Origin: JACVRW01 sp963819115
GTDB taxonomy: Bacteria; Actinomycetota; Thermoleophilia; Solirubrobacterales; Thermoleophilaceae
Reading direction: 5' to 3'
NCBI GenBank assembly: GCA_963819115.1
Contig: CAWFUR010000011.1
Location: 1,116,001-1,180,000, forward strand
DNA length: 64,000 nt
The translations under genes were made by a program, and so were the position numbers. Positions within the stretch are counted from its first letter, which is position 1. Every line of letters starts with the position of its first letter. The notes beneath the pieces were generated by a model, which saw only the letters and a program-made list of their open reading frames with translations, made no database searches and was not told where the DNA came from. Positions 18,957-27,278 of the stretch are shown here, piece after piece.

Positions 18957-18966
18957 CTGGTACCAG
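18957..18966. promoter_or_regulatory. Palindrome CTGGTACCAG in pilin 1 leader
   Basis: Perfect 10-bp palindrome 34 bp before the first pilin ATG, conserved in the duplicate. Its left half can alternatively pair with CCAG at 18931-18934, so it may act in RNA structure rather than as an operator. Confidence 0.35.
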
Positions 18967-19000
18967 ACCATTTCAGACCGTCACCTCAAGGAGGAGACAT

Positions 19001-19435
19001 ATGCTGCGGAAGCTGGGTCAGCGGATTCACTCTGAGGAGCGCGGCTTCACGCTGATTGAGCTCCTCGTGGTGATCCTGATTATCGGAATCCTGGCGGCCA
19101 TCGCGCTGCCGGCGTTCCTTGGACAGCGCCAGAAGGGCCAGGACGCGGACGCGAAGTCGAACGCCCGCAACATGGTCTCGGCCCTGGAGTCGTGCTACAC
19201 GACCTCCCAGAGCTACGCGAGCTGCGCGACCAGCCAGGACGTGACCGAGTCCGGTATCACCACCGGAACCGGCAGCGGCCAGGTTGCTCTGACGCTCGTG
19301 TCGAATACCTACACGATCGCGTCGAAGTCGGCGTCGGGCAACAGCTTCACCATCACCAAGGGTGCAAGCGGCCCGGTGACCCGCACCTGCTCCACCGCGA
19401 ACAGCGGCGGATGCAAGAGCGGCGGAGTCTGGTAG
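19001..19435 (+). CDS. pilA: Type IV major pilin 1
   Basis: 144-residue prepilin. The class III leader peptide ends ...HSEERG|FTLIELL with cleavage expected after G15 by the peptidase at 20221. E20 is the conserved Glu5 of the mature pilin. The hydrophobic N-terminal helix (16-40) ends in LPAFLGQRQKGQDADAK. The head has Cys pairs (C66, C71 region and CSTANSGGC near the C-terminus) able to form a closing disulfide loop. AAGGAGGAG lies 5 bp before the ATG, the best ribosome site in the window, in keeping with high expression. It differs from pilin 2 mainly in the variable head segment. Confidence 0.95.
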   Translation: MLRKLGQRIHSEERGFTLIELLVVILIIGILAAIALPAFLGQRQKGQDADAKSNARNMVSALESCYTTSQSYASCATSQDVTESGITTGTGSGQVALTLVSNTYTIASKSASGNSFTITKGASGPVTRTCSTANSGGCKSGGVW

Positions 19436-19464
19436 CCACCTCTCCCGGGACGGGGAGTTTGAAC

Positions 19465-19490
19465 ACGGGCGGGCCCTCGGGTCCGCCCGT
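19465..19490 (+). terminator. GC hairpin after pilin 1
   Basis: ACGGGCGGGCCC/GGGTCCGCCCGT form a 12-bp stem with one G-T wobble, followed by CGTCGTT and no T-run. It is probably a weak or partial terminator or a 3' stabiliser, allowing some read-through into pilin 2. Confidence 0.5.
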
Positions 19491-19623
19491 CGTCGTTCCG
19501 GGGGGCTCGGCCTCGCCCGGCGTGGACATTTGCCCGAGAGAAGGGTGGCCAAGGATTAAAGGGCGATCGCTCCGGTGTCGATCTAGTGCGGGACAGACCA
19601 GGTGCCTCGGCTTACCGCGGCGA

Positions 19624-19633
19624 CTGGTACCAG
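19624..19633. promoter_or_regulatory. Palindrome CTGGTACCAG in pilin 2 leader
   Basis: Same 10-bp palindrome at the same distance (34 bp) from the second pilin ATG. Conservation could reflect recent duplication rather than function. Confidence 0.35.
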
Positions 19634-19667
19634 ACCATTTCAGACCGTCACCTCAAGGAGGAGACAT

Positions 19668-20102
19668 ATGCTGCGGAAGCTGAGTGAGCGGATTCACTCT
19701 GAGGAGCGGGGCTTCACCCTGATTGAGCTCCTCGTGGTGATCCTGATTATCGGAATCCTGGCGGCCATCGCGCTGCCGGCGTTCCTTGGACAGCGCCAGA
19801 AGGGCCAGGACGCGGACGCGAAGTCGAACGCCCGCAACATGGTCTCGGCCCTGGAGTCGTGCTACACGACCTCCCAGAGCTACGCAAGCTGCGCGACCAG
19901 CCAGGACGTGACCGAGTCCGGTATCACCACCGGAACCGGCAACGGCCAGGTTGCTCTGACGCTCGCGGCCGGTTCGTACACCATCGCCGCGAAGTCCGAG
20001 TCGGGCAACAGCTTCACCGTCACCAAGGGCTCGAGCGGCCCGGTGACCCGTACCTGCTCCACCGCGAACAGCGGCGGATGCAAGAGCGGCGGAGTCTGGT
20101 AA
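19668..20102 (+). CDS. pilA: Type IV major pilin 2
   Basis: 144 residues, a close paralogue of the pilin at 19001 with the same leader peptide, cleavage site (G15|F16), Glu5 and C-terminal CSTANSGGCKSGGVW. Changes are concentrated at residues about 92-125 (for example NGQVALTLAAGSYTIAAKSE against SGQVALTLVSNTYTIASKSA) plus two leader residues (GQ to SE). It has its own AAGGAGGAG site and is followed by a strong terminator. The two subunits might be co-assembled or alternately expressed; the sequence does not decide. Confidence 0.95.
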   Translation: MLRKLSERIHSEERGFTLIELLVVILIIGILAAIALPAFLGQRQKGQDADAKSNARNMVSALESCYTTSQSYASCATSQDVTESGITTGTGNGQVALTLAAGSYTIAAKSESGNSFTVTKGSSGPVTRTCSTANSGGCKSGGVW

Positions 20103-20127
20103 CCGGACTCCGAAGTCAGAAGTGCTT

Positions 20128-20163
20128 CGACGGGCGGGCCTTCGGGCCCGCCCGTCGCCTTTT
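20128..20163 (+). terminator. Intrinsic terminator after pilin 2
   Basis: Perfect 13-bp stem CGACGGGCGGGCC/GGCCCGCCCGTCG with a TTCG tetraloop followed by CCTTTT. This is the clearest Rho-independent terminator in the window. It separates the highly expressed pilins from the prepilin peptidase gene. Confidence 0.92.
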
Positions 20164-20220
20164 AATGACCCGTACCGCCCCCCAAGAGCCCGCCGGAACG
20201 TCGGGTAGCTTGCGCGCCTG

Positions 20221-20976
20221 ATGGCGGTCGAGATCGCGCTGGCGGCCGCCTTCGGGGCGGTGCTTGGAAGCTTCCTCAACGTGGTGATCCATCGCGTGCC
20301 GCTGGGAGAGTCGGTGGTGGCGCCCGGGTCGCACTGCCCGTCGTGCGATACGCCGATCGCCGGGTACGACAACGTGCCCGTGATCTCGTGGCTCGTCCTC
20401 CGCGGCAGATGCCGTCACTGCGGCGCTCCGATCTCGCCGCGCTACCCCATCGTTGAGCTGATCACCGCCGTCGCGTTCGCCCTGGTGGTGGCCGTGCGCG
20501 GGTTCGACTCCGGCCTCCTGCTCGAGCTCCCGTTCGTGGGCTGCCTGATCGCGCTCGCCGGAATCGACCTGGACCACCGGCTGCTCCCCAACAGGATCGT
20601 GTACCCGATGGCGGTGTGGGGCGTGCTCGCCACGGCCATCGTCGACGCCGGTGACCTTCCCGAGCACCTGATCGCGGGCGCGGCGGCCTTCACATTCCTC
20701 CTCCTCGCCGCGCTCGCCTACCCGGCCGGCATGGGCATGGGGGACGTGAAGCTGGCCGGCGTGATGGGCCTGTACCTCGGCCTCTCGGTGATCCCCGCCC
20801 TCTTCGCGTCGTTCCTGTTCGGGACCGTCGTGGGGCTTGGCATTGTCGCGCGCGAAGGCGCGAGCGCGCGCAAGACCGCCGTGCCCTTCGGAGTTTTCCT
20901 GGCCCTGGGCGGCCTTGTCGGCGTGCTGGTGGGACCGGAGCTCATGGACCTCTACCGGGACCATCTGCTCGGCTGA
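20221..20976 (+). CDS. pilD: Prepilin peptidase / N-methyltransferase
   Basis: 251-residue polytopic membrane aspartic protease that removes the pilin leader and methylates the new N-terminus. An N-terminal cytoplasmic zinc motif is C39-x2-C42 with C64-x2-C67. The two catalytic Asp are D116 (GIDLDHRLLPN) and D175 (GMGMGDVKL). GSFLNVVIHRVP near the start is a family signature. A TAGCTT box 9 bp before the ATG and no Shine-Dalgarno fit a separate, possibly leaderless transcript after the pilin terminator. Confidence 0.95.
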   Translation: MAVEIALAAAFGAVLGSFLNVVIHRVPLGESVVAPGSHCPSCDTPIAGYDNVPVISWLVLRGRCRHCGAPISPRYPIVELITAVAFALVVAVRGFDSGLLLELPFVGCLIALAGIDLDHRLLPNRIVYPMAVWGVLATAIVDAGDLPEHLIAGAAAFTFLLLAALAYPAGMGMGDVKLAGVMGLYLGLSVIPALFASFLFGTVVGLGIVAREGASARKTAVPFGVFLALGGLVGVLVGPELMDLYRDHLLG

Positions 20977-21051
20977 AGTGCGCGTTCACGCACGAGCGCA
21001 GTTAGGGGTAAAGCCACCCCTGGGGTTGGCCGATAGAGCGGGGGAACGCAA

Positions 21052-21981
21052 ATGGCCTTCTCGCTCAGAAAGACTCACGACCGTGGCTCCGTAGGACTGG
21101 ACATCGACGGCCGCTACCTCGCCGCTGCGCAGGTGGATGCCGGCAAGGTGGTCCGGTGCGCGAGCCTCGACCTTCCCGAAGGCGTGGTGAGCGACGGCGA
21201 GGTGGTGGACAAGGACGCCCTCGCCGATGCCCTCAAGAGCTTCGTCGGCGACTCCGGACTGCCGCGCAACGTGCGCCTCGGGATCGCCAACCAGCAGATC
21301 GTGGTGCGCGTGATCGAGCTTCCCCGCATCGAGGATCCCAAGCAGCGCGAGGCCGCGGTTCGCTTCCAGGCCGCCGAGGCCATCGCCATGCCCTTGAACG
21401 AGGCCATCCTGGACCACCAGGTGGCCGGCTACGCCGAGGGACCGGACGGCACTCCGCGCATGCAGGTGGTGCTCGTGGCCGCTCGCAAGACGATGGTGGA
21501 GTCTCTGCTCGAGGCCGTGAAGGGCGCGGGCCTGAAGGCCGACGGAGTCGATCTCGACGCCTTCGCCCTGGTCCGCACCCTGGTGAGCGGAGGCGACGGC
21601 GCCGACGAGTCGGCACGCGTGTTCTGCCACCTGGCCGGCGTGACCAACCTGGCCATCGCCGTGGGCCCTGCCTGCTTCTTCACCCGGCCGCTCTCGGCCG
21701 TATGGGACGAGCCGGAGGCCGGCTCGCGCCTGTCCGACGAGATCCGGCTGTCGATCGACTACTACATGACCCAGCCCCAGGCACAGCCGGTGGGCGAGGT
21801 CGTGGTCTCGGGTCCCGGGTCCGGCGACGAGGAGCTCGTGGAGAGCCTCGGCGTGCACCTCGGGATGCCGGTCCGCGTGGCCTACCCGCTCGGCGGGCTC
21901 GACATCTCGGCGCTCACCGCCGCGGATGATCCCCACCGCTTCACGGTGGCCGCCGGCCTCTCCCTCGGAGCGACGGCATGA
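21052..21981 (+). CDS. pilM: Type IV pilus assembly protein PilM
   Basis: 309-residue actin/FtsA-like ATPase of the cytoplasmic face of the alignment complex. It has the typical start (SVGLDIDGRYLAAAQV), the SHS2-like central portion and a late nucleotide-binding glycine motif (VVVSGPGSGDEEL). It binds the PilN N-terminus; the partner's NLLP motif is present in the next gene. GGGGG about 8 bp upstream serves as ribosome site. It overlaps pilN by 4 bp (ATGA). Confidence 0.93.
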   Translation: MAFSLRKTHDRGSVGLDIDGRYLAAAQVDAGKVVRCASLDLPEGVVSDGEVVDKDALADALKSFVGDSGLPRNVRLGIANQQIVVRVIELPRIEDPKQREAAVRFQAAEAIAMPLNEAILDHQVAGYAEGPDGTPRMQVVLVAARKTMVESLLEAVKGAGLKADGVDLDAFALVRTLVSGGDGADESARVFCHLAGVTNLAIAVGPACFFTRPLSAVWDEPEAGSRLSDEIRLSIDYYMTQPQAQPVGEVVVSGPGSGDEELVESLGVHLGMPVRVAYPLGGLDISALTAADDPHRFTVAAGLSLGATA

Positions 21982-22706
21982 AGCCCGTAAATCTTCTCCC
22001 GCAGGACGCGCGACGCGCGCAGGCCAGCGGCGAGCGCTCGGGCAGCGCCTACGTGATCGTCGGCGTGCTCGGTGCGCTGCTGCTCATGGTTCTGGGCTAC
22101 GTCGTGGTGTCCAACCAGGTGACCACGAAGACCAACCGCGCCGCTGCCGCCGAGGCCAGGGCCACCGCGCTCGAGTCTCAGGCCGCGCAGAAGAACGCCT
22201 TCACCGACTTCGCCACGATCAAGAACCAGCGCCTCCTGAGCGTCAGCTCGATCGCCGCGACCCGATTCGACTGGGAGCGCTTCATGCGCGAGCTGTCCCG
22301 CATCATGCCGGAGAAGAGCTGGATCCAGACCGCGGACGCCTCGACGACCGGGGACGCGACCAGCAGCAGCGCCGGAGCCGCGCCCACCCCGGGCTCGCCC
22401 GCGGCCACCGCTGCGAGCACGCCCACCACGGCCGCGTCGCCCACCGCCAACCTCGTGGGCTGCGTGCCCGGCCAGCAGGACACCGCGAAGATGATGGTCC
22501 GCCTGCGCCAGCTCTACCGCGTGAGCGACGTGGAGCTCCAGGAGTCCGTTCGTGAGACCTCGGGCGGCACCGCCAAGACGACGATCGACAACTGCGGCGC
22601 CTTCTACAAGTTCAACATCACGGTCACCTTCAGCCCGACCCCGCCCGTGAAGGAGGCTCCGCGTGGAGCCACCCGCGTGCCCGCATCGCTCGGAGGTGGA
22701 TCGTGA
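21978..22706 (+). CDS. pilN: Type IV pilus assembly protein PilN
   Basis: 242-residue bitopic membrane protein. The N-terminus has the PilM-binding KPVNLLPQD motif. One membrane helix lies at about 25-48, then a coiled-coil stretch (AAAAEARATALESQAAQK) and a periplasmic domain. An Ala/Thr/Ser/Pro-rich linker interrupts the periplasmic domain (about 120-155), which is unusual in length. Overlaps at both ends (ATGA with pilM, GTGA with pilO) show tight translational coupling. Confidence 0.92.
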   Translation: MKPVNLLPQDARRAQASGERSGSAYVIVGVLGALLLMVLGYVVVSNQVTTKTNRAAAAEARATALESQAAQKNAFTDFATIKNQRLLSVSSIAATRFDWERFMRELSRIMPEKSWIQTADASTTGDATSSSAGAAPTPGSPAATAASTPTTAASPTANLVGCVPGQQDTAKMMVRLRQLYRVSDVELQESVRETSGGTAKTTIDNCGAFYKFNITVTFSPTPPVKEAPRGATRVPASLGGGS

Positions 22707-23695
22707 GCAGCATGTCCGATCGCGACCGGAAGATTCTTCTTCTCGCTCTTCCCCTGCTCCTCGTGGTTGCGTACTGGTTCCTTCTTCTGGGACCGAAGCG
22801 CGACGAGGCCAGCAAGGCCGACGCCGATCTCTCGCAGCAGCAGGAGCGCCTGAGCACCGCCCGGGCCTCCGCCGAGGCCGCGCAGGGTGCGCAGGGCAGC
22901 TTCGAGTCCGACTTCACCGAGGTGGTGCGGCTGGGCAAGGCGATCCCGTCCTCCGTGGACATGCCTGGCCTGATCGTGGCGCTGGACCGCGCCGCCGCCG
23001 GCACGGGCATCCGCTTCACGCGCATCGCCACCGGTGAGCGCACGACCGTGGCCGCTCCCGTGGCTCCGAGCGGGACGGGGGCCGCAGCCGCGGCTGCCGG
23101 CACCCCCGCATCCGGCACCACCACCTCGGGCTCGACGCCCGCGCCCGTGGCGGCCGGCGGCGAGACCGCGCAGAGCAACTCCGGACAGGCGGTGGAGAAG
23201 GCGAACAACGCCGCATCCGCCTCCGACCAGAGCTCGGCGGCGACCGAGCAGGCAACGGACACCCAGACCTCGACCTCACCCTCGGGCACCCCGGCCGCGG
23301 GCGGAACCACCACGCCCGGCGCCCTGGCCGCCACCTCCACGGCTCCCGCCGGACTGGAGACGGTGCCGCTGGACCTGGAGTTCGTGGGCGACTTCTTCAA
23401 CCTGGCCGACTTCTTCCACAGCGTGAAGCGGTTCGTGTCGGTGGCGAACTCCAGGGTGAGGGTGAACGGCCGCCTGATAACGGTGGAGGGTGTGAGCTGG
23501 AGCAGCGACCCCGAGCTCTTCCCGAAGCTGAAGGCTGAGATCAAGGCCACGGTGTACCTGTCGCCCAAGGCACAGGGCACGACCGCAGGCGCCACGCCCG
23601 CGGGCCCGGCCACCGACGCCACGACGCCGGCCAGCACGCCGGACGCGAGCGAGGCCACCCCGACCCCGGTCCCGACCGCGACCGCGACCCCCTGA
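22703..23695 (+). CDS. pilO: Type IV pilus assembly protein PilO
   Basis: 330 residues from GTG 22703. A short cytoplasmic tail, one membrane helix (KILLLALPLLLVVAYWFLLL, about 10-30), a coiled coil (about 35-65) and a ferredoxin-like periplasmic domain are visible. Between about 115 and 215 there is a long Ala/Thr/Ser/Gly-rich low-complexity insert not found in typical PilO (about 200 residues), and a second Thr/Pro-rich tail at the end. The conserved part resumes at VPLDLEFVGDFFNLADFFHSVKRF. Forms the PilN-PilO dimer. Confidence 0.9.
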   Translation: MSSMSDRDRKILLLALPLLLVVAYWFLLLGPKRDEASKADADLSQQQERLSTARASAEAAQGAQGSFESDFTEVVRLGKAIPSSVDMPGLIVALDRAAAGTGIRFTRIATGERTTVAAPVAPSGTGAAAAAAGTPASGTTTSGSTPAPVAAGGETAQSNSGQAVEKANNAASASDQSSAATEQATDTQTSTSPSGTPAAGGTTTPGALAATSTAPAGLETVPLDLEFVGDFFNLADFFHSVKRFVSVANSRVRVNGRLITVEGVSWSSDPELFPKLKAEIKATVYLSPKAQGTTAGATPAGPATDATTPASTPDASEATPTPVPTATATP

Positions 23696-23702
23696 CAAAG
23701 CT

Positions 23703-24653
23703 ATGAACAACGCCTTCCTCATAGACCTCTGGAGCGACCTGCGCGCAAAGCGCATGTGGCCTGTGGCCCTGGTCCTGCTCCTGGCCCTGATCGCGGTTCC
23801 CGTGGTGCTGTCGAAGCCCTCGAAGGAGCCCGCGGTCGTGGCGACCCCTGCCCCCACCAAGGCGGATCAGACCGCTCAGGTGAAGGGCCTGGCCGCGCTC
23901 AAGGTCGCGGATGACACGCCCGGCAAGGGCTCCACGCTCGACGTCTTCGACCCGAGCAACCCCTTCAAGCCGCCGCAGAACATCCTGAACAACTCCAAGA
24001 CGGACGAAGGAACGACCACAAGCGACACGGGTGCCCCCACGGACACCGGAGCCACCGGCACCACGGACACCGGCACGACCGGCGGCACCGGCGGTGGCAC
24101 GACCGGCGGGACCGACACCGGCGGCAGCACGCCGTCCGATGGTGAGACCAAGACCGTGGTGTACCGCTACGTGGCCGACGTGACATTCATCGGGGCCAAC
24201 GGCAAGAAGCGCAAGATCAAGGGCCTCGAGCGCCTCGAGATCCTGCCGAACGAGAGCGATCCCCTCCTGATCTTCCTGGGGGCGAGCAAGAACGGCGGCA
24301 ACGCGGTCTTCCTCGTGGACTCGACGCTCACGGCGGAGGGCGAGGGCAAGTGCAAGCCCAGCAAGGACCAATGCGGGTTCCTGTATCTGGGCCCGGGCTC
24401 CGAGGAGGCGTTCGTGGACCAGGACGGCAACTCCTACACCCTGCGCGTGGACGCCATTCGCAAGGAGCAGGTGACGCCCAAGAGGATCGAGAAGGTCCCC
24501 GCTTCCAAGAGCTCTTCAGACAAGCAGACGGCGAGCGCCGCGGTTGGCGACGACACGGCGGTGCGCCGCTTCGTGCCCCAGCTGTTCGGTGACCTGGTCA
24601 CCGAGTCCACCACGCAGACAAATTCTTCAGACGGCGACCAGACCGGTCGATAG
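23703..24653 (+). CDS. PilP-like pilus alignment protein
   Basis: 316 residues. A cytoplasmic basic start, one membrane helix (MWPVALVLLLALIAVPVVL, about 19-37), a Thr/Gly/Asp low-complexity spacer (about 100-145) and a C-terminal beta-rich domain (KTVVYRYVADVTFIG ... FLVDSTLTAEGEGKC). It occupies the PilP position after pilO. There is no lipobox, so it would be anchored by its helix rather than as a lipoprotein. Homology to PilP itself is not clear from sequence; the call rests on order and topology. Confidence 0.7.
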   Translation: MNNAFLIDLWSDLRAKRMWPVALVLLLALIAVPVVLSKPSKEPAVVATPAPTKADQTAQVKGLAALKVADDTPGKGSTLDVFDPSNPFKPPQNILNNSKTDEGTTTSDTGAPTDTGATGTTDTGTTGGTGGGTTGGTDTGGSTPSDGETKTVVYRYVADVTFIGANGKKRKIKGLERLEILPNESDPLLIFLGASKNGGNAVFLVDSTLTAEGEGKCKPSKDQCGFLYLGPGSEEAFVDQDGNSYTLRVDAIRKEQVTPKRIEKVPASKSSSDKQTASAAVGDDTAVRRFVPQLFGDLVTESTTQTNSSDGDQTGR

Positions 24654-24663
24654 GGGGTACGTG

Positions 24664-26058
24664 ATGTCGCGCAGGGTCTTCAGCATTTGCATGCTTGCGG
24701 TGGCCGCACTGGCCACCCTCGTCGGGGCGCCCGGTGCGTCCGCGGCGAAGAAGAAGGCCCCCGCGCCCGTCGTGACCAAGGTCACCCCGATGCGGATCAG
24801 CGTGGGCGGTACGCTCACGATCAGGGGCCGCCACTTCCGCTCGAAGGCGAAGGGCAACACCGTCATCTTCCGCGCATCGAACGGGCGCTCCGCGTTCGTG
24901 AAGCCCCGCCGGGCGTCGAGGACGAAGCTCGTGCTGAAGGTGACCGCCCCGGTGGCGCGACTCCTCACGGTCAAGAACAGCGCCCAGCGCCCGACGCGCC
25001 TCAAGCTGCGCGTGCTCGCGGGCAAGTTCAGCAAGTTCACGTCGCGGCGGCTCTCCCCGGTGGTACTCGGCCTGAGTGCCGGCGGCGGTGGCGGCGGTGG
25101 CGGAGGCACGGGTGGCGGCGGCAACGCGGTGTGCGCCGACGACTCCGATCACGACAACGACCTTCTGTCCAACTCGCTCGAGAAGAGCCTGGGCACGGAC
25201 CCCTGCCTGGCGGACACCGATTCCGACGGCATGATCGACGGCTGGGAGTACTACGCCGCCAAGGACCTCAACATCAAGGCCGTGCCCTACCCGGGCCACC
25301 GGCCCTACCCGAACGCGCTCGACCCCTCGGACGGCCAGTCCGGCAGCTCCGGCACCAGCGCCTGGGACTTCGACGGCGACGGGCTCAAGACCTACGAGGA
25401 GTACCGCGCCTGGCGCCGTACCGGCAGCTCGTTCAATTCCGCGGCAGTCGGGGGAACGGACCTCGCCTCGCCGCTCGGCTACAGCGACGGGACGAAGACC
25501 AGCCGCCCCGGCGACGTGCCGGCGGTCCCGGCCTGGCGGAGCGCCGCATACGGCCTCTCCAATCCCACCGAGTCGTTCCCGGGCATCTACAAGATCCACT
25601 CCGACGGCGTCTGGCACGACGATGAGCGGGATGCCGACGGTGACGGGCTCGCGAACTGGCTCGAGGCCTCGCGCGGACCCGGGCACGTGTCCTGGTGGGC
25701 GTCGTTCTTCGCCTCCACGGGGCACACCGCGGCGGCCTGGCCCGACCCGTCGAACACCGCCGCGCCGTGCGACACCCAGCAATTCGGTGCCTTCAGCGAG
25801 CGTCCGTTCACCGAGCTCGACCTGACCGACGGCGACGTCGACGGCGACGGGCTTCTCGACGGTGAGGACGACCAGGACTTCGACGATGTGTCGAACATCC
25901 GCGAGCTCTACGAGACCGTGGGGGACCTGGACGCCGACGGCCAGCTGGTCTGCGGGACCGAGAGCTACCCGTCCCGCGGGGGCCAGGGCGTGAACGCCTT
26001 CAACCCCTGCGCGCCGGACCCGGCGTCTCGCACCTGCGACGACTACAAGCCCTTCTAG
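24664..26058 (+). CDS. Secreted IPT/TIG and calcium-repeat (TSP3-like) protein of the pilus operon
   Basis: 464 residues with a signal peptide (about 1-28, ending GASA|AKKK). Residues 35-140 resemble an IPT/TIG immunoglobulin-like domain (VTKVTPMRISVGGTLTIRGRHF). A polyglycine linker follows (about 140-158), then a large domain rich in Asp-x-Asp-x-Asp-Gly loops (DTDSDGMIDGWE, DFDGDGLKTYEE, DADGDGLANWLE, DGDVDGDGLLDGEDD) typical of calcium-binding thrombospondin type 3 repeats. Several Cys are present near the C-terminus. As the last gene of the pilM-O run it may be a surface adhesin or pilus-associated protein; this is inferred from position. Confidence 0.72.
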   Translation: MSRRVFSICMLAVAALATLVGAPGASAAKKKAPAPVVTKVTPMRISVGGTLTIRGRHFRSKAKGNTVIFRASNGRSAFVKPRRASRTKLVLKVTAPVARLLTVKNSAQRPTRLKLRVLAGKFSKFTSRRLSPVVLGLSAGGGGGGGGGTGGGGNAVCADDSDHDNDLLSNSLEKSLGTDPCLADTDSDGMIDGWEYYAAKDLNIKAVPYPGHRPYPNALDPSDGQSGSSGTSAWDFDGDGLKTYEEYRAWRRTGSSFNSAAVGGTDLASPLGYSDGTKTSRPGDVPAVPAWRSAAYGLSNPTESFPGIYKIHSDGVWHDDERDADGDGLANWLEASRGPGHVSWWASFFASTGHTAAAWPDPSNTAAPCDTQQFGAFSERPFTELDLTDGDVDGDGLLDGEDDQDFDDVSNIRELYETVGDLDADGQLVCGTESYPSRGGQGVNAFNPCAPDPASRTCDDYKPF

Positions 26059-26111
26059 GGTCCCTCCACGGCAACGGGCACGGCACCCTGCGTAAGTAGG
26101 GTGTCGGTCCC

Positions 26112-27278
26112 ATGTCCCTGCGCTTCATCACAGCCGGCGAGTCGCACGGCCCGGGCCTCACCGCGATCGTCGAGGGGCTCCCGGCCGGCCTCGAGCTGCG
26201 TCCCGAGGACCTGGACGAGGACATGGCCCGGCGCCAGCTCGGCCACGGCCGCGGCGGGCGCATGAAGATCGAGAAGGACCGCGCCTTCGTGACCTCCGGG
26301 GTGCGCCACGGGCGCACGCTCGGCAGCCCGGTGGCCCTGCGGATCGAGAACCGCGACTACGCCAACTGGGAGGAGCGGATGAACCCGTGGCCCGTGGAGG
26401 CGGACGTGGCCGAGGTGCACCTCCCGCGCCCGGGACACGCCGACCTGGCCGGGGTTCAGAAGTACGGGTTCACCGACGTGCGCAACGTGCTCGAGCGGGC
26501 GAGCGCACGCGAGACGGCGGCCCGCGTGGCCGCCGGAGGCCTGGCCAAGGCCTTCCTCCGCGCCCTGGGCGTGACCGTCTTCAGCCACGTGACGCGCATC
26601 GGCGCGGTGGCCGGACCGCAGCCCGAGCACCTGGAGCCCGCCGACTTCGAGGGCGTGGACGAGTCGCCGGTGCGGTGCCTCGACGCGGAGGCCACTCAGG
26701 CGATGGTGGCCGAGATCGACGCTTGCCGGAAGGCCAACGAGTCCCTCGGCGGGGTGTTCGAGGTGCGCGCGTTCGGGCTGGTTCCGGGCCTCGGATCCCA
26801 CATCTCGTGGGAGGAGCGAATGGACGGCCGGCTGGCGCAGGCGATCATGTCCATCCAGGCGCTCAAGGGCGTGGGCATCGGCGACGGCTTCGATTTGGCG
26901 GGTCGCGTCGGATCGCTGGCCCACGACGAGATCTTCTGGACCGAGGAGCGGGGCTACTTCCGCGAGACCAACCGCGCCGGCGGCGTGGAGGGCGGCATGA
27001 CCACCGGCGACCCGCTGATCGTGCGCGGGGCCATGAAGCCGCTCCCCACGCTCACGAAGCCGCTGCGCTCCGTGGACATCGCCACCAAGGAGCCCGCACA
27101 GGCGCTCCGGGAGCGCACCGACTCGTGCACCGTCCCCGCGGCGGGCGTGGTGGGCGAGTCCATGGTGGCCCTGGTGCTCGCCGCGGCGTACCGGGAGAAG
27201 TTCGGCGGCGACCACATCGACGACGTGCGCGCGGCACTCTCGGCCTACCAGGAGCGGATCGGATGGAGGCGCGGATAG
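26112..27278 (+). CDS. aroC: Chorismate synthase
   Basis: 388 residues. It converts 5-enolpyruvylshikimate 3-phosphate to chorismate using reduced FMN. It begins with the family signature LRFITAGESHGP and has the internal motif GVRHGRTLGSPVAL, basic phosphate-binding residues and the late SDSCTVPAAGVVGE-type segment. TAGGGT 9 bp before the ATG with no Shine-Dalgarno may be a leaderless promoter -10. The 3' end overlaps the next gene by 16 bp. Confidence 0.97.
   Translation: MSLRFITAGESHGPGLTAIVEGLPAGLELRPEDLDEDMARRQLGHGRGGRMKIEKDRAFVTSGVRHGRTLGSPVALRIENRDYANWEERMNPWPVEADVAEVHLPRPGHADLAGVQKYGFTDVRNVLERASARETAARVAAGGLAKAFLRALGVTVFSHVTRIGAVAGPQPEHLEPADFEGVDESPVRCLDAEATQAMVAEIDACRKANESLGGVFEVRAFGLVPGLGSHISWEERMDGRLAQAIMSIQALKGVGIGDGFDLAGRVGSLAHDEIFWTEERGYFRETNRAGGVEGGMTTGDPLIVRGAMKPLPTLTKPLRSVDIATKEPAQALRERTDSCTVPAAGVVGESMVALVLAAAYREKFGGDHIDDVRAALSAYQERIGWRRG

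Larger units (their letters stand above)
18931..20102 (+). repeat. Tandem duplication of pilin gene plus leader (667-bp period)
   Basis: Two copies start at CCAGGTGCCTCGG (18931 and 19598) and keep an exact 667-bp offset through leader, Shine-Dalgarno and coding sequence. Leaders and the first two thirds of the genes are nearly identical. Differences cluster in the region for residues about 90-125. Each copy ends with a related GC-rich hairpin. Confidence 0.92.

Noticed and set aside
18931..19000. c-di-GMP (GEMM) riboswitch in the pilin leader
   Set aside because: The conserved GEMM sequence blocks are absent; only generic pairing is seen.
18931..20102. Pilin duplication as an assembly artefact
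   Set aside because: The copies differ at many positions in the head region and have different downstream terminators, so they are two real genes.
20490..20515. GGTTCGACTCC, like a tRNA T-arm
   Set aside because: It lies within the conserved prepilin peptidase coding sequence and no acceptor or anticodon arms can be drawn.
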